A stretch of DNA of 64,000 nt from Catenovulum sediminis (GTDB taxonomy: Bacteria; Pseudomonadota; Gammaproteobacteria; Enterobacterales; Alteromonadaceae), in the NCBI RefSeq assembly GCF_007289895.1, contig NZ_CP041660.1, positions 2,418,001-2,482,000 on the forward strand, read 5' to 3'. Positions 40,144 through 50,090 of the stretch are shown one piece after another. Under the pieces are notes generated by a model. It had not been told where the DNA came from, searched no databases, and was given only the letters and a program-made list of their open reading frames with translations. Made by a program: the position numbers and the translations under genes. Every line of letters starts with the position of its first letter. The first letter of the stretch is position 1.

Positions 40144-43100
40144 ATGCAATCGCCTGAATTAGATACCAAGAAAGGTATCATCGCATGGTTTGCCCGCAAT
40201 AGTGTGGCAGCGAATTTATTGATGGTATTTATTTTGATAGGAGGGCTATTAACCTCCTTAACTATCAATAAACAAATGTTTCCACAGTTTGAAATTAACT
40301 GGATTAATATTGATACCTCCTATCCCGGCGCCGCACCACAGGAAGTCAGTGAAGGCATCACGATTAAAATAGAAGAAGCACTAGAGTCAATTCAAGGACT
40401 CAAACGGGTCATTTCATTTTCCAATCGCGGTCATTCTCATTTCGCCATTGAAGTGGATGATGGTTATGACTCGCAAGACGTAATGGACGAAGTCAAACTG
40501 CAAGTCGATTCTGTTTCCAGTTTCCCAGATGGTATGGAGCGACCCATTATTCGTCGTGCCAAATACCGACAGGAAGTCATGTATATCAGTTTGTACGGTG
40601 ATTTATCTAACAAACAACTTAAAGAGCTTGGCCGCACGATACATGATGAAATTCAAAATTTACCCGGTATTAATATTACCGAATATTATAGTGGTTTAGA
40701 CTACGAAATTTCAGTTGAAGTCAGTCAGGATAAGTTACGTGAGTATGGGCTTACTTTTCAGAAAGTTGCCAATGCAATTAGAGGTTTTTCGGCTAACCGC
40801 TCGGCTGGACAAATCAGAACCGAGAGCGGTTATGTTTCTGTTCGGGTTGAAAACCAGGCGTATACCGGTAGCGAATTTGAACAGTTGCCTTTGATAAATT
40901 TGGCGGATGGTAGCCAAATTTTGCTTGGCGATGTTGCGACCGTTAAAGACGGTTTTGTCGAAGGCATTCAATATTCTAAATTTAACAACCAAAACTCAGT
41001 TACTTTGTTTGTTGGCGCATCACCGGATCAAAATATTGGTGATGTAGCCAATACCATTAACCGCTATATCGAAGAAAAGCGTAAATCCTTGCCGCACTCA
41101 GTTCATCTCGAACCCTGGGTTGATTTAACCTATTACCTAGATGGCAGGCTAAACATGATGCTCAGTAATATGTTAACCGGTGGGATATTGGTGTTTTTGA
41201 TTTTAGGGTTGACACTGAGATTGCGATTGGCGTTTTGGGTGATGATGGGATTACCCATCAGTTTTTTAGGTGCGTTATTATTTTTACCAACCAGTGCGAT
41301 TGACGTGACAATCAATGTGGTCAGTTTATTTGGTTTTATTCTGGTATTAGGCGTAGTGGTGGATGATGCCATTGTCATTGGTGAAAGTATTCAATCAGAA
41401 ACAGAGCAAAAAGGTTCAACGCTGGATAACGTTATCCGCGGCGCGCAGCGAGTTGCAATACCAGCAACGTTTGGCGTCTTAACTACAGTTGCCGCTTTTG
41501 TGCCTATGATTATGGATGACGGCCCCAGCAAGGCATTTTCGCAGGCAATTGGTTTTGTCGTGATCTTATGTTTATTGTTTTCATTGGTAGAGTCTAAGCT
41601 GATACTACCAGCGCATTTAGCCAATATGAAACCAAAATCCAACAATAAATATAACCCTTTTGATTATTGTCGAAAATATATCGATAAAGGGCTAAAGCAA
41701 TTTATTGAAAAATACTATTTGCCGTTTATCAAAATGGCGGTCGTCCATCGATATAGTGTTGTTGCTGTATTTGTCAGTATTTTATTGGTCAGCATTGGTT
41801 TATTTCAGGGGGGCATAATCCGCTTTTTAGGCACACCTGAAATCCCACATGATTTTCCAACTATTACCCTAGAAATGAATGCTGAAACCTCTGAGCAAGA
41901 TACATTGCGCGCGGCTAAATCAATCGAAAGCATGTTGTATCGTGTAGATGAGCAGGTTAAAGAGGAAAACAACGGGCAAGGTATGATAGGCCAAATGCAG
42001 GTGGACTTGCGTGGACGCACCAGCGCTAATATTCAGGTGAAGCTGGTTGACCCGGAAATCCGTCCAATCGACCCTTTTAAACTATCCGCTCAGTGGCGCG
42101 AACAGATGCCGGATATTCCTGGAATGAAAACCCTCACCGTGCGTGATAATTTATTTGGCGGGGGATGGATGATGGCGATATAAGTTTTAGGTTGATTAGT
42201 ACTGACGGCGCGCAATTACGTGCTGCAGGTGACGAGTTAAAAGACAAATTAAGCACACTTGCTGGTGTCAGTGAAATAAACGACAGTTGGCAAGCATCTA
42301 CCAATGAAATTCAGTTTAATTTAAAACCTTTAGCCTACAGTATGGGATTAACTTTATCTGATGTTGCATCACAAGTTAGTTTTGCCTTGTACGGAATGGA
42401 AGCCCAGCGCATTTTAAGAAATGGTGACGAAATTCGCGTGATGTTGCGGTATCCAGAAGCAGAGCGAAAAGCAGTTAGCCAAATATACGAAGTTTTAGTC
42501 AGAACACCGCAGGGCGGCGAAGTCCCCTTGTCGCAATTAGCGGATGTAGACATCGTCGATGGCGTTAACTCTATCCGGCGTGAAAACGGCAATAGAACAC
42601 TTGTTGTGTGGGCTAATGTAGATAGTGCAGTTGCTGAGTCGTTTAAAATAGCAGATGAAATCAGTAAGCAGTATCTGCCTGAAATGTTACGCAAATATCC
42701 AAAGGTACAAAGCGAGCTGGCGGGTAGCATTCAAGAAGAAATGCAAAGCATGAATGACCAAATCCGTAACTTTATCTTATCTATGTTAGTGATATATGCA
42801 TTGCTGGCGATCCCACTTAAATCCTATTCTCAGCCTGTTTTAATCATGACAGTGATCCCCTTTGGTGTGATTGGTGCGATGTTGGGGCATATGATTTTAG
42901 GCATGGATCTCAGCAGCCAGTCTGTCTTTGGTATTATTGCCGCATCTGGGGTGGTGATAAATGATTCACTCGTGATGGTGGATTTTGTCAACAAAGCCAG
43001 AGAAAAAGGTATGGCGCTAAAAGAGGCTGTGGTGCAATCGGGTGGGCGGCGTTTTAGAGCGATAATGTTGACCTCCTTAACCACATTTATTGGCTTAATT

Positions 43101-43307
43101 CCAATTATTATGGAAACCAGTTTACAGGCTAAAATCGTTATTCCCATGGCCGTATCACTGGCGTTTGGTGTTTTATTTGCCACTTTTATTACTCTGATTT
43201 TAATCCCTTGTTTATATGTTGTGTTAGAAGATCTGAAAAAGCCATTTGCGAAAAAAGCATTGGAGAAAAAACACGCCCTAAACATTTTAGGATTAAAAAA
43301 TACCTAA
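40144..43307 (+). pseudogene. RND efflux pump permease, frameshifted in mid-gene
   Basis: AcrB/MMPL-type proton-driven exporter in two overlapping frames. The first part (40144-42183) covers membrane helix 1, the porter subdomains (YPGAAPQEVSEGITIKIEEA) and helices 2-6 with GVVVDDAIVIGE. The second (42165-43307) resumes in the porter domain (DDGDISFRLISTDG) and has helices 8-12 (VYALLAIPLKSYSQPVLIM, SGVVINDSLVMVDFVN). One extra G in the run at 42160-42164 would join them into about 1054 residues, a normal RND length. As read the pump is truncated. Either a true mutation or a homopolymer error. Confidence 0.88.
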
Positions 43308-43310
43308 TAA

Positions 43311-43337
43311 TGCGGCATAATAGACAGATTATCCGCA
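43311..43337 (+). promoter_or_regulatory. Stem-loop in the pyrC leader
   Basis: Inverted repeat TGCGG-c-ATAAT / ATTAT-CCGCA with a 6-base loop and one bulged C. It ends immediately before the pyrC Shine-Dalgarno AAAAGG (43338-43343). It could be a leader control hairpin, or a weak terminator of the RND unit; there is no T run. Confidence 0.4.
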
Positions 43338-43349
43338 AAAGGTTTTATT

Positions 43350-44384
43350 ATGACTGAATTAACGATTCAAACGCCTGACGACTGGCACTTACACTTTCGT
43401 GATGGCGACATGTTGCCGGAAACTGTACCGGCAACTGCGCGATGTTTTCAACGTGCGATTGTCATGCCTAACTTAGTCCCCCCCGTCACAACGGCACAAA
43501 TGGCATTGGAGTATAAATCCCGCATTTTGGCGGCTAAGCCAGAAAAGAGTTCATTTGAACCCCTTATGACGTTATTTTTAACCAATGATACCAGCATCGA
43601 AGATATTAAAGCTGCAAAAGCGGCTGGCATTATTGCCTGCAAATTATATCCCGCGGGTGCAACTACCAATTCATCTGCAGCCGTCAGTGCGCTGGAAGCT
43701 ATGTACCCGGTTTTTGAAGCTATGGCGGAAGAAGGGATACTATTATTAGTGCATGGTGAAGTGACTCGCTCAGAAGTTGATATTTTCGACCGTGAAAAAG
43801 CCTTTATTGACGAACACTTATCAAAAATTGTTGAAAAAGTTGAAAATCTCAAAGTGGTGTTTGAACACATCACCACCAAAGATGCCGCTGATTTTGTAAT
43901 GCAAGGGCCTGATAGGCTAGCGGCAACGATTACCCCTCAACATTTGCTACTCAATAGAAACGATTTATTGGTAGGCGGTGTAAAACCACATAACTATTGT
44001 TTACCCGTGTTAAAACGCAGTACTCATCAACAAGCATTGCGTGATGTGGTTAAAACCGGATCTAAAAAATTCTTTTTAGGAACAGACTCAGCGCCACACG
44101 AAAAACATCGCAAAGAATCAGCTTGTGGTTGTGCGGGATGTTATAGTGCTTGGAGTGCAATTGAGTTGTATGCGCAAGTATTTGACGAGTTAGACGCGTT
44201 AGATAAGTTTGAAGGTTTTGCAAGTTTACATGGTGCCGATTTTTATGGTCTACCACGTAACAAAGGGACGATTACTTTGGTTAAAGAAAGTTGGCAAATA
44301 CCCGAACAAATCATCTTACCGAATGGTAACCCAATCGTGCCATTTTATGCAGGGCAAACCATTAACTGGAAGCTGAAAGCTTAA
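43350..44384 (+). CDS. pyrC: Dihydroorotase PyrC
   Basis: Third step of de novo pyrimidine synthesis: ring closure of carbamoyl-aspartate to dihydroorotate. Type II enzyme of 344 residues (E. coli 348). The metal-binding start [13 protein letters not shown] is present, as are carboxylated Lys motif [11 protein letters not shown], His motifs VHGEVT and FEHITTKDA, and [15 protein letters not shown] precedes the ATG. It stands alone between the RND genes and the amylase. Confidence 0.96.
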   Translation: MTELTIQTPDDWHLHFRDGDMLPETVPATARCFQRAIVMPNLVPPVTTAQMALEYKSRILAAKPEKSSFEPLMTLFLTNDTSIEDIKAAKAAGIIACKLYPAGATTNSSAAVSALEAMYPVFEAMAEEGILLLVHGEVTRSEVDIFDREKAFIDEHLSKIVEKVENLKVVFEHITTKDAADFVMQGPDRLAATITPQHLLLNRNDLLVGGVKPHNYCLPVLKRSTHQQALRDVVKTGSKKFFLGTDSAPHEKHRKESACGCAGCYSAWSAIELYAQVFDELDALDKFEGFASLHGADFYGLPRNKGTITLVKESWQIPEQIILPNGNPIVPFYAGQTINWKLKA

Positions 44385-44402
44385 TTTAACCTGTATAACT
44401 TA

Positions 44403-44432
44403 GTATGCAGCATTTGATTGAATGCTGCATAC
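44403..44432. repeat. 12-bp inverted repeat between pyrC and the amylase gene
   Basis: Perfect arms GTATGCAGCATT / AATGCTGCATAC around a 6-base loop, 18 bp after the pyrC stop. There is no following T run, so a factor-independent terminator is doubtful. It could be a protein-binding site for the amylase gene or an mRNA-stabilising hairpin. Confidence 0.5.
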
Positions 44433-44501
44433 GTATGTAGTTGTAAAACAGCAGAAAAAGTCTATAACATCTGAATAACATTCTACTAGGGTTATTCAGC
44501 T

Positions 44502-46631
44502 ATGACTTCGTTCAATAAAATTACACAAACTATTTTAGCAGCTGCTACGTTTATCAACATCGCAGCGTGCCAAGATACTAATCAAAATAGCACGACACAA
44601 AACGCAGCAAACTCTACATCAAAGTCTGCAACTCAATCCGCTGCGACAGATAAAAGTACTTCATCTGCAGACATTTACGCCGATTATTTGAACCGCGATG
44701 TGCGGGATGATATTTTTTATTTTGTCTTACCGGATAGATTTGCAAACGGCGATCCCAGCAACGATCAAGGCTCGGAAGTACATGCCATTTCTCGCGGTGG
44801 TTTTGACCCAACACACAAAGGCTATTTCCATGGTGGCGATTTACCCGGTTTAAAACAAAAATTGCCATATTTAAAAGAAATGGGGATTACTGCAATTTGG
44901 ATGACTCCGATTTTGAGAAACCGAGCGATGCAAGGCAGCAGTTCGGGATATCATGGTTATTGGATTGTAGACTTTACCCAACTAGACCCGCATTTTGGCA
45001 GCAATGATGATTTAAAAGACTTAATTGACACCGCACATAGCATGGGGATGAAAGTCTTTTTTGACATTATTACCAACCACACGGCTGATATCATTCGTTA
45101 CGAAGAATGCCATAATGAGGATGGCAGCCACAAGGATAAAGATAATTACAACTGTAAATATAAGTACATGGAACAATTAGCCGCCGGGGATACTTATACG
45201 CCTTTTGTTCCGCCAGAGCAGAAAGAGGTTAAAGTACCGGCATGGTTGAACGATCCTAAATATTACAACAATCAGGGTGACAGCGAATGGCACGGTGAAA
45301 GTGCGATTAATGGCGACTTTGCCGGTTTAGATGATTTAAATACTCGTGACCCTAAGGTTGTACAAGGTTTTATTGATATATATAAAGATATCATCACAAA
45401 ATTCAAACCAGATGGTTTTAGAATCGATACTGTAAAACACGTCGATTTATCTTTTTGGCAAGCATTTTCGCCGGCCATTATGCAACATGCGAAAGATCAA
45501 GGTATCCCAAATTTTCACGTGTTTGGTGAAGTCTATGATGGAGACCCTGCGTTTTTAAGCCGATTCACCACGCTTGGAAAAATGCCTGCGATTCTTGATT
45601 TTGGTTTTCAGGGCAACGCTGATGCTGTTTTTGCAAATACAGAAAGCCCGACAAAACTGGTTAAATTATTCGATGACGATGATTATTACAATGATGCAGA
45701 TAGTGCAGCGGATTTACTACTAACCTTTATTGGTAATCATGATATGGGGCGTGTCGGCTTATTTTTAAACAAAAATTTCCCACAGGCCAGTGAAGCAGAA
45801 AAAACACAAAGAAGTATTTTAACGCACGCATTAATGTATTTCTCTCGCGGTATCCCTGTTGTTTATTATGGTGATGAACAAGGTTTTACCGGGGATGGTA
45901 ATGATCAAGATGCGCGGGAAGATATGATGCCATCGGTAACCGACAGCTACAATGACAACAACTTGCTGGGCACTGATAAAACAACGGCGGACGATAATTT
46001 TGATCAAACACATCCAATTTATCTAGCATTAGCCGAGTTTGCTGACATCTATAAATCGCACAAAGCGCTGCGTCGTGGTATTCATTTTAATCGTTATGCA
46101 GAGCAAAAGTCTGGTATTTACGCATTCTCGCGAGTTGATAAAGATGAAAAAGTAGAATATCTGTTGGCGTTTAATGCGGCCAAGACCGCAAAAACCGTTG
46201 AATTAGCCGCGACGGCAAATAGCTATCAGAATATTTATGGGGATCATTCTCCTTTAAAGGCCAATAATGGAAAAATTGAAATTCAGGTTGCTCCACTAAG
46301 CTTTGTTATTTACAAAGCAGGTAGTGCAGTCGAGTCGGCAGAGGGGGCTACTTTGGCTTCGTTCACCGCACAGACTGATAGCCGTTCACCAGAGTTTTTA
46401 GATGTGCAATATCAGCTATCTGGATTAACCAGTGCATTGCCACTACTTAAAGTAACGACTGAGTACAAAGATCAAAACGGCCAGTTTCAGTTAGCTGCCG
46501 AAGATTTTACACCGCCTTATCGAGCTAAAATTGAAGAAGCACTGATTGCTGATGGGTTACAAGGTACGATCAGGGTAACAATAGATAATCTGAATGGTGA
46601 TACATCTGAGCAAGTAATCAATCTGGATTGA
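44502..46631 (+). CDS. GH13 alpha-amylase-family lipoprotein
   Basis: Alpha-glucan hydrolase with a lipoprotein signal (INIAAC, Cys 23), so probably membrane-anchored and periplasmic or surface-exposed. A Ser/Thr/Asn-rich linker precedes the barrel that starts DIFYFVLPDRFANGDP, a pattern of neopullulanase/cyclomaltodextrinase-like GH13. The catalytic Asp is in DGFRIDTVKH (about 308), the Glu in FGEVYDG (about 343), and the transition-state Asp in FIGNHDMGRV. A beta-sandwich C domain and an extra about 90-residue tail follow (from about residue 615). 709 residues. Exact substrate (starch, maltodextrin) not resolvable. Confidence 0.9.
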   Translation: MTSFNKITQTILAAATFINIAACQDTNQNSTTQNAANSTSKSATQSAATDKSTSSADIYADYLNRDVRDDIFYFVLPDRFANGDPSNDQGSEVHAISRGGFDPTHKGYFHGGDLPGLKQKLPYLKEMGITAIWMTPILRNRAMQGSSSGYHGYWIVDFTQLDPHFGSNDDLKDLIDTAHSMGMKVFFDIITNHTADIIRYEECHNEDGSHKDKDNYNCKYKYMEQLAAGDTYTPFVPPEQKEVKVPAWLNDPKYYNNQGDSEWHGESAINGDFAGLDDLNTRDPKVVQGFIDIYKDIITKFKPDGFRIDTVKHVDLSFWQAFSPAIMQHAKDQGIPNFHVFGEVYDGDPAFLSRFTTLGKMPAILDFGFQGNADAVFANTESPTKLVKLFDDDDYYNDADSAADLLLTFIGNHDMGRVGLFLNKNFPQASEAEKTQRSILTHALMYFSRGIPVVYYGDEQGFTGDGNDQDAREDMMPSVTDSYNDNNLLGTDKTTADDNFDQTHPIYLALAEFADIYKSHKALRRGIHFNRYAEQKSGIYAFSRVDKDEKVEYLLAFNAAKTAKTVELAATANSYQNIYGDHSPLKANNGKIEIQVAPLSFVIYKAGSAVESAEGATLASFTAQTDSRSPEFLDVQYQLSGLTSALPLLKVTTEYKDQNGQFQLAAEDFTPPYRAKIEEALIADGLQGTIRVTIDNLNGDTSEQVINLD

Positions 46632-46664
46632 TCAGATAGTTAGCAACTTGTATTACGATAACCT

Positions 46665-46692
46665 AAAACACCGAATATTGATTCGGTGTTTT
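46665..46692. terminator. Bidirectional intrinsic terminator
   Basis: Perfect 12-bp stem AAAACACCGAAT / ATTCGGTGTTTT, 4-base loop, T run after it on plus and a T-rich flank on minus. It ends the amylase transcript and can end the two minus-strand genes beyond it. Confidence 0.92.
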
Positions 46693-46747
46693 TTTATTAG
46701 TTGCTTTATTCTTGGTTACTTTATTGTCAGTTCGCAATTCAAAAAGT

Positions 46748-47116
46748 TTAATCAAGGCGAATGGTGGGTTCTTGTCGGCCCGCATTTCCTTTTGATTCTA
46801 CTTTTTGGGCTGCATCATCTGCCGCATCTACTTGTTTGTTTGCTTGTGTGATGGCCGTTACAGTCGCTGTTGGTGGCGGTAAGGCTTTATTTCGTTCGAT
46901 GCCATTGGTAGCAGGTGATTTGATGTCTTTTAAGATTTTTTCTAACGCCTCGTTTTGCTGATCAAGTTGTTGTTGTAAAGCGTTAATCCGCTTTTCGGTT
47001 TGGCTTTGGCCAAAATACCACAACAATAACGGACGTATTAGCAATAAAAAGCTAATAAACGCCAACACCAGAAATACGATGTTCAGATAAACTTTATGCT
47101 CGGCCAACCATTCCAT
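46748..47116 (-). CDS. Small membrane-anchored coiled-coil protein
   Basis: 122 residues. One N-terminal membrane helix (LNIVFLVLAFISFLLLIRPL) is followed by a short coiled coil (EKRINALQQQLDQQNEALEK) and a Pro/Ala/Thr-rich polar tail. Not assigned to a family. It is the second gene of a two-gene minus-strand unit, 17 bp after the 97-residue gene. The topology suggests a scaffolding or modulating role (inference only). Confidence 0.6.
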   Translation of the reverse strand: MEWLAEHKVYLNIVFLVLAFISFLLLIRPLLLWYFGQSQTEKRINALQQQLDQQNEALEKILKDIKSPATNGIERNKALPPPTATVTAITQANKQVDAADDAAQKVESKGNAGRQEPTIRLD

Positions 47117-47133
47117 ACAATGCAGCTATCTGT

Positions 47134-47427
47134 TTAAAATTTCATTGCTGTGATGGGATTGTCGATATATTTAAGATCAACTTGGTATTCAGTCTCACCC
47201 GCTTTGACAAAGAAAAATGTTTTATCTCTTTTGAATACTTCATGTAGAAAAACATTTTTTATATGTGGCCGTTTTTCAGGTTGCATATCAGTCAGCTCGA
47301 CAGAGTAACGTGTCACATAAATATTTTTAAATTGTGGCGGCGTGACCAATAACAATTCTTTTTTGTCATCACGTAAAGTAATAGTACTGTTATTTACTGA
47401 ATAAGTCAGATTGCTATTTTCAAACAA
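47134..47427 (-). CDS. Small soluble protein of unknown function
   Basis: 97 residues, no signal or membrane segment, with beta-rich alternation (NNSTITLRDDKKELLLVTPP; TFFFVKAGETEYQVDLKYID). Not recognised. It leads a two-gene unit with the membrane-anchored 122-residue protein, and both end at the shared terminator. GGGAG lies upstream of the ATG (minus strand). Confidence 0.55.
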   Translation of the reverse strand: MFENSNLTYSVNNSTITLRDDKKELLLVTPPQFKNIYVTRYSVELTDMQPEKRPHIKNVFLHEVFKRDKTFFFVKAGETEYQVDLKYIDNPITAMKF

Positions 47428-47577
47428 GGATTGTTCTCCCTTCCTGCAGGTGGAACTGTAAAACGTTTCACGAATATAAAGAGTCTAGCGCGGATATCTG
47501 AAAGTTACCAAATTACGACACTAATAATTTTGCAATAAGGTATCTCAACTAAAAGGGAAGGGCAAGTACTGATCATA

Positions 47578-47703
47578 ATGTATAAACAATTAAAAGATAA
47601 TTTGAGAAGTGAAACCGCGCGCACGCTGTGGTTTGTGCTTATACTTGTACTAGTTACAGTGTTGTGGATTCTTATTATATGGTTATGCATTCAAACGCAT
47701 TAA
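47578..47703 (+). CDS. Possible 41-residue single-span membrane peptide
   Basis: ATG to TAA gives 41 residues: a charged start (MYKQLKDNLRSETAR) then one strongly hydrophobic helix (LWFVLILVLVTVLWILIIWL) and a short tail. It overlaps the start of the next gene in another frame, which could mean translational coupling. The purine-rich AAAAGGGAAGGG is 15 bases upstream, farther than usual, so initiation is uncertain. Confidence 0.4.
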   Translation: MYKQLKDNLRSETARTLWFVLILVLVTVLWILIIWLCIQTH

Positions 47704-48812
47704 ACAATTATTTGTTTGTTTTGGGGTTTTTTACTCTTTGCACTCTTTGTAATCATTCGTCAGCCTCATCTGCACGTTTTTCAGAAGCGCATGAAAGTAG
47801 CGCAGGAAAATTTAGTATAAATAATAGCGGGTTTGCTGAATTTGCCTACAATAATCATCAACTCAATGATAAACGTGGTGAATTAAATGTGTATCTTGAT
47901 GGCGCTCAGGTTGACGCCAGCATTTGCGCCGAAGTTTTTTTTGACTCAACTCTCGATGAAACCAGTAAAGACTGGTGTGAGTTATTTTTAGCAATCGAAC
48001 TTAATCATAATCTAACCGTAACTGCAGGACGACAAACCTTGGAGTGGGGGAAGTCTGAATTTTTTTATGTAAATGATTTTGTTGCTAAAGACTGGTATTC
48101 GTTTTTTGCTGGGCGCAGTGAAGCTGATATCCCAGCAACAATAGATGCTGTTGTTTTAGCGTGGAATAGTTGGCATAGTTTGGGTACTGCAACGGGCAAG
48201 CATCCTGTGTCTATCGAACTGGCCTGGATACCTGCATCAGATGCAAATCTTTCACAAGAAAATGAATATATGCTGCAAATTAAAGGTCAGCAAAAAAATT
48301 GGGATTGGGCCGCGTTTGCATACAAAGGCGGGCAAAAAACATCCTTATTTCGAGCATTTGAAACAGTCGAGCAAATTTTACCTATACAGGCTTATGGGCT
48401 GAGTTTAGGTTGGAATTTTCAATCTACTCATGTATTTTTTGAGTTTAATCAGCAAATTTTACCAGCAGAAACCAATCAAAGTGCATCTTTAGGATTGCGT
48501 CAATCTGTTGCTGCGGGTAAAGCGATGTTTACGACGCAAATTTATATGTCTAATGAGGCTGACAATAATCGCTCTTGGTTAGGGCTGGTGTATCGCGAAT
48601 TGGCGTTGCCGAGCGCATTTACTTTCTCGGCAGTTTTGTTTAAAAGCTTAAATACAGATGATTTGTTTGTAAAATTAGAGGGCAGATTTGATTTTAACGC
48701 GCATTGGCGCATAGAAGCTGGGAGTCATATTTTTAATCAATTTGTTGCAGCACAGGCAGTTGGTATTGATGAAAACCCGTTGTACTGGCTAAGGTTGGGA
48801 TATCACTTTTAA
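47679..48812 (+). CDS. Probable outer-membrane beta-barrel protein (DUF1302-like)
   Basis: Hydrophobic N-terminal signal (NNYLFVLGFFTLCTLC...ASSA), then many amphipathic strands and an ending YWLRLGYHF with aromatic C-terminus, typical of a barrel. The segment GRQTLEWGKSEFFYVNDFV resembles the WGES-type motif of DUF1302 porin-like proteins, but the match is by eye and weak. The start is uncertain: ATG 47679 or 47685; a longer frame to 47628 lacks a signal-like beginning. It is 21 bp upstream of a solute-binding-like gene, suggesting uptake or sensing of a common ligand. Confidence 0.6.
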   Translation: MVMHSNALNNYLFVLGFFTLCTLCNHSSASSARFSEAHESSAGKFSINNSGFAEFAYNNHQLNDKRGELNVYLDGAQVDASICAEVFFDSTLDETSKDWCELFLAIELNHNLTVTAGRQTLEWGKSEFFYVNDFVAKDWYSFFAGRSEADIPATIDAVVLAWNSWHSLGTATGKHPVSIELAWIPASDANLSQENEYMLQIKGQQKNWDWAAFAYKGGQKTSLFRAFETVEQILPIQAYGLSLGWNFQSTHVFFEFNQQILPAETNQSASLGLRQSVAAGKAMFTTQIYMSNEADNNRSWLGLVYRELALPSAFTFSAVLFKSLNTDDLFVKLEGRFDFNAHWRIEAGSHIFNQFVAAQAVGIDENPLYWLRLGYHF

Positions 48813-48833
48813 GGTCTCCGTGAGAGATATAAT

Positions 48834-49763
48834 ATGCTGGGAACACTTCAGATGCGTCCAATATTGTTTGCTTTATTGTTTGCCTTAGCGGTTTTATCCA
48901 TTAGCATCCATTTTAATACACTGGCAAATACGGATAAACTCGAAAATGAAACGACTCGATTGGTTATTGATTTAACCATTGAGCAAGATGTGTATCGAGA
49001 TTACCTGCGTTTTGTAAAACATCGCAACCCCTTATCTATTCGTAATTTTAAAAACGAGTTTGCGCGCAGAGATGTTGTTGATGCTGTCATTTTGCAGCAG
49101 GCTATTGCTTTATCGGGTGAAAAATATCATTTTCGTTTCTCATCTGGTTTTTATGCAAACCGGCGATGGGTTATGTTACAACAAGGGCTTTCAGCTTTGG
49201 CGGCAGATACCGTATGGCATTTCCAAGCCAAAGAGATGGAAGAGCAAGTTTTTATATCATCACCCGTGTTGGACAAGAATGAAAATTTCGCTGGCTTGTA
49301 TACCACCGAAGAAAAGGTTGCGCATCTGCAACGTTATTTACCCCATCGGGTTAGTGAGCTTAAAGCCGTCGTGGCGTCTGACTGGCAACCGGATATTGTA
49401 ACTCTACACGAACTTGGTTTAAAAAACATATATATGCAATCTTCTTGGGGGGCGATGTTGAGTCACCTTTTTAGCCAACAATCAGATATTCTGCTGGCAC
49501 CTTTTCCAGCAAATGAGAGTTTGGCTATTAGGACGCCGAAAGGCACTTTATTGCCGCTCACTCAATTTAAAGTACAGTTGCGTGGCAGTCGTCATTTTGT
49601 AGTGTCTAAAAATCATCCGCAGGGTGAGCGCATATTTAACGCGCTACAAACGGGCTTGAAAAGCATGCGTGAGCAAGGGTACCTGCAGACGGTTTACCAG
49701 CAAGCCGGCGGTTTAAATCATCAAACTAAAAACTGGCAAGTGCAGGGCAAGATCATACTTTAG
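48834..49763 (+). CDS. Periplasmic solute-binding-like protein, 3' end altered by IS insertion
   Basis: N-terminal hydrophobic segment (residues 9-27), then an about 270-residue two-lobe-like domain resembling family-3 solute-binding proteins, with the late motif LKSMREQGYLQTVYQQAG typical of that group. No transporter genes are adjacent. The final codons QGKIIL and the stop belong to the ISAs1 end beginning at 49743. Removing the mobile segment and one 10-bp repeat restores ...KNWQV-LNSIDKNE-stop (311 residues). Only the last eight residues are changed, so the protein may still fold. Confidence 0.7.
   Translation: MLGTLQMRPILFALLFALAVLSISIHFNTLANTDKLENETTRLVIDLTIEQDVYRDYLRFVKHRNPLSIRNFKNEFARRDVVDAVILQQAIALSGEKYHFRFSSGFYANRRWVMLQQGLSALAADTVWHFQAKEMEEQVFISSPVLDKNENFAGLYTTEEKVAHLQRYLPHRVSELKAVVASDWQPDIVTLHELGLKNIYMQSSWGAMLSHLFSQQSDILLAPFPANESLAIRTPKGTLLPLTQFKVQLRGSRHFVVSKNHPQGERIFNALQTGLKSMREQGYLQTVYQQAGGLNHQTKNWQVQGKIIL
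49733..49742. repeat. Left 10-bp target-site duplication of the mobile segment
   Basis: CTGGCAAGTG directly before the outer end of the left ISAs1 copy. The identical 10 bases follow the outer end of the right ISAs1 copy at 61259-61268. 8-10-bp duplications are normal for ISAs1-family elements. Confidence 0.93.
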
Positions 49764-50090
49764 TTGCTAAATAGCCTCAAAGTATGATCAAATCTAGTTT
49801 TTTGGGCTAGAGCCATGTCATTTATAGACCATTTTGAAACACTTGAAGATACGCGTTCACATATCAATAAAAAGCACGAGTTACTTGATGTCATCTTTCT
49901 CACCGTTGTTGCAATTCTATCAGGAGCAGAAGGTTGGAAAGACATTAAGCAGTTTGGTGACAATAAAATAGATTGGTTACGTAAATTCAGACGGTTTGAA
50001 AATGGTATTCCAGTTGACGATACCATTGCTAGAATAATCAGTACATTAGAACCAACAGCATGATCTGATCCGCTAACTCTGGACACTTAA

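Noticed and set aside
42335-43285. Long minus-strand frames inside the RND pump gene
   Set aside because: Antisense to conserved RND membrane and porter motifs; low-complexity shadow translation.
44403-44432. Inverted repeat after pyrC considered as an intrinsic terminator
   Set aside because: No T run follows either arm; kept only as an inverted repeat.
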